From contig JAPOHM010000068.1 of NCBI GenBank assembly GCA_029979405.1, forward strand, positions 1 through 7,160: a stretch of DNA of 7,160 bases, given 5' to 3'. Source of the stretch: Methanobacteriota archaeon. GTDB taxonomy: Archaea > Thermoplasmatota > Poseidoniia > Poseidoniales > Poseidoniaceae. Under the pieces are notes generated by a model that worked only from the letters and a program-made list of their open reading frames with translations, had not been told where the DNA came from and made no database searches. The translations under genes were made by a program, and so were the position numbers. Shown here piece after piece: positions 5,793-7,160 of the stretch; position 1 is the stretch's first letter, and the number at the start of each line of letters is the position of its first letter.

Positions 5793-7160
5793 TCACATAT
5801 GGAAATCGTCCATTCCATCCATCATACCATCGCCAGAAACTCCTTTCGATGAGATGACATCATCAATCCTCAAAATCATTGTAGCTGTTTCTGTCGCAGA
5901 CTGAATTGCTTGTTCTACAACTCTTTGTGGTTCTAGGACATTTGCCTTGCGCATGTCCATTACGCCTCCATCCTCGACATTTATTCCCGAGGTGGAATTA
6001 CCATCTGCGTGAGATTTTCTCAATTCTATGATTGTTGTGACAGGATCTAAACCTGCATTTTCAGCCAAGGTTCGAGGAATAATCTCCAAAGCGCTTGCAA
6101 ATGCTTCGATAGCCATTTGCTCTCTTCCACCGACAGATTCAGCAAAAGACCTGAGGTCTCTTGATAGCGCCGCCAGTACGCTTCCTCCACCGGTTAAGAC
6201 ATAGCCATCTTCCCAAGCTACCGAAACAACTCCAACTGCATCATCAAATGCTCTTCTAATCTCATCAACAACGTGTTCAGTGCCACCTCGCAATAGAACA
6301 GATACGGATTTAGCTTCTGGGCATCCGGTAATGAAAGTCATATCTGATTCTCCTATCTTCCTTTCTTCTACCTTTGATGCATTACCAAGGTCAGAACTTG
6401 ATAAATCGTCAATATTGGTTACGATTTTTCCACCTGTCGCCTTTGACAGGGCTTCCATGTCACTCTTCTTTGCCCTTCGGATAGCAAAAATGCCAGATTT
6501 AGCCATGTAATGTTGAGCTAAATCATCAATTCCTTTTTGGCAGATAATTACGTTGGCACCACTAGACTTAATCTTCTCAACAAGTCCTCTGATATACCCT
6601 TCTTCTTCCGCAAGGAATGAGGCTAACATAGACGGGTCTGTGATCTGGATTTTTGCATCGACTTCAGTCTTTTTGACTTCGATTGCGCTATTGATTAGCG
6701 CAATTTTACAATCTGAAATTGACCTGGGCATACCGGCATGAACTCTTTCTTTATCGAGAATGATACCGTCGACAAGAGTGCTATCTTTGATTGACCCACC
6801 TTGTCGCTTCTCGACCTTAATGTCCGAAAGGTCGACCAGCCTTTCACCGTCTTCGACCCTACCTACGGCGTTGACAGCTCTAACACAAATGTCTGCAAGG
6901 AAAGATTTGACAGCTCCTGCTGATTTTCCAGTCAAGGAAGTCTTTGCGACCTCCATCAAAACATCATCTTCGCCTTGGGTGGATATGCCATGCTCATCAA
7001 GACATCCTACTGCCTTTTCAGCAGCGAGTCTGAATCCTTCACAAATCAGGGTTGGATGAACGTTTTGCTCGATTAAATCCTCGGATTTTTTCAACAATTC
7101 ACCGGCGAGAACAACGGCGGATGTTGTTCCATCATAGCAGTGCTGTTCCTGAGTTTTTGC
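5793..7160 (-). CDS. Thermosome (group II chaperonin) subunit, N-terminus outside window
   Basis: ATP-driven protein-folding chaperonin that assembles into a cytoplasmic double ring with a built-in lid. The visible 455 residues cover all but roughly the first 80-90 residues. Translation is open to the window edge and continues the family sequence (AKTQ...DGTTSAVVLAGE), so the TTG at 7097 is not the start. Family blocks include GANVIICQKGIDDLAQHY, AIRRAKKSDMEAL, LLRGGTEHVVDEIRRA, GGREQMAIEAFASALEIIPR, AENAGLDPVT and ATMILRIDDVI. Oddities: the phosphate-loop motif GDGTT reads YDGTT (7122-7136), GGGAxE reads GGGSVL, and the usual Gly-Met tail is a short GDGMMDGMDDFHM. The Asp in GGVMDM near the nucleotide site is kept. 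This may be a diverged paralogous subunit; which Ths letter it is cannot be told. An oligo-T tract follows the stop. Confidence 0.95.
   Translation of the reverse strand, partial: AKTQEQHCYDGTTSAVVLAGELLKKSEDLIEQNVHPTLICEGFRLAAEKAVGCLDEHGISTQGEDDVLMEVAKTSLTGKSAGAVKSFLADICVRAVNAVGRVEDGERLVDLSDIKVEKRQGGSIKDSTLVDGIILDKERVHAGMPRSISDCKIALINSAIEVKKTEVDAKIQITDPSMLASFLAEEEGYIRGLVEKIKSSGANVIICQKGIDDLAQHYMAKSGIFAIRRAKKSDMEALSKATGGKIVTNIDDLSSSDLGNASKVEERKIGESDMTFITGCPEAKSVSVLLRGGTEHVVDEIRRAFDDAVGVVSVAWEDGYVLTGGGSVLAALSRDLRSFAESVGGREQMAIEAFASALEIIPRTLAENAGLDPVTTIIELRKSHADGNSTSGINVEDGGVMDMRKANVLEPQRVVEQAIQSATETATMILRIDDVISSKGVSGDGMMDGMDDFHM

Overview
The window looks like chromosomal DNA of a euryarchaeon. 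Three things point there: a complete Hef-type protein (DEAH helicase plus XPF-family nuclease, known from Euryarchaeota and their relatives), a group II chaperonin (thermosome) subunit, and GGTGAT ribosome-binding sites matching the usual archaeal 16S 3' end. The moderately AT-rich composition and the gene content would fit an uncultured marine Thermoplasmatota-type archaeon (Marine Group II-like). That placement is inference and of low confidence.

Layout. Positions 1-210 have no convincing gene but are GC-richer than the flanks and dense in short nested helices, so they are a candidate structured RNA whose 5' part may lie outside the window. Hef runs on the + strand (start about 283, end 2847). 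Everything to its right is on the minus strand. In transcription order it is a thermosome subunit (7160 to 5793, N-terminus outside the window), a 113-bp intergenic region with a perfect 9-bp inverted repeat and a possible TATA element, a three-module redox-type fusion (5679 to 3712), and an HdrB-like gene (3702 to 2842). HdrB-like and Hef converge and share the palindrome TCATGA, which provides both stop codons.

The most interesting part is the two-gene redox-type unit at 2842-5679. The first gene joins an intact one-cluster ferredoxin, an intact FMN-type flavodoxin domain and a full-length SdhB/FrdB-like domain that has lost almost all of its Fe-S cysteines. The second gene is a full-length HdrB/CCG-domain homologue that has lost most of its cluster cysteines. 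SdhB-like plus HdrB-like is the pairing seen fused in methanogen thiol:fumarate reductase TfrB, and as separate subunits in Sulfolobus-type succinate dehydrogenases. Both partners keep the fold but not the metal sites, and the genes are translationally coupled (stop codon inside the next gene's ribosome-binding site). This suggests a repurposed complex in which electrons can enter through the ferredoxin and flavodoxin but cannot use the classical SdhB or CCG cluster relay. I know of no described system of this form, but I could not search.

Hef and the chaperonin are housekeeping genes (replication-fork repair and protein folding). The chaperonin has unusual substitutions in two otherwise very conserved motifs.
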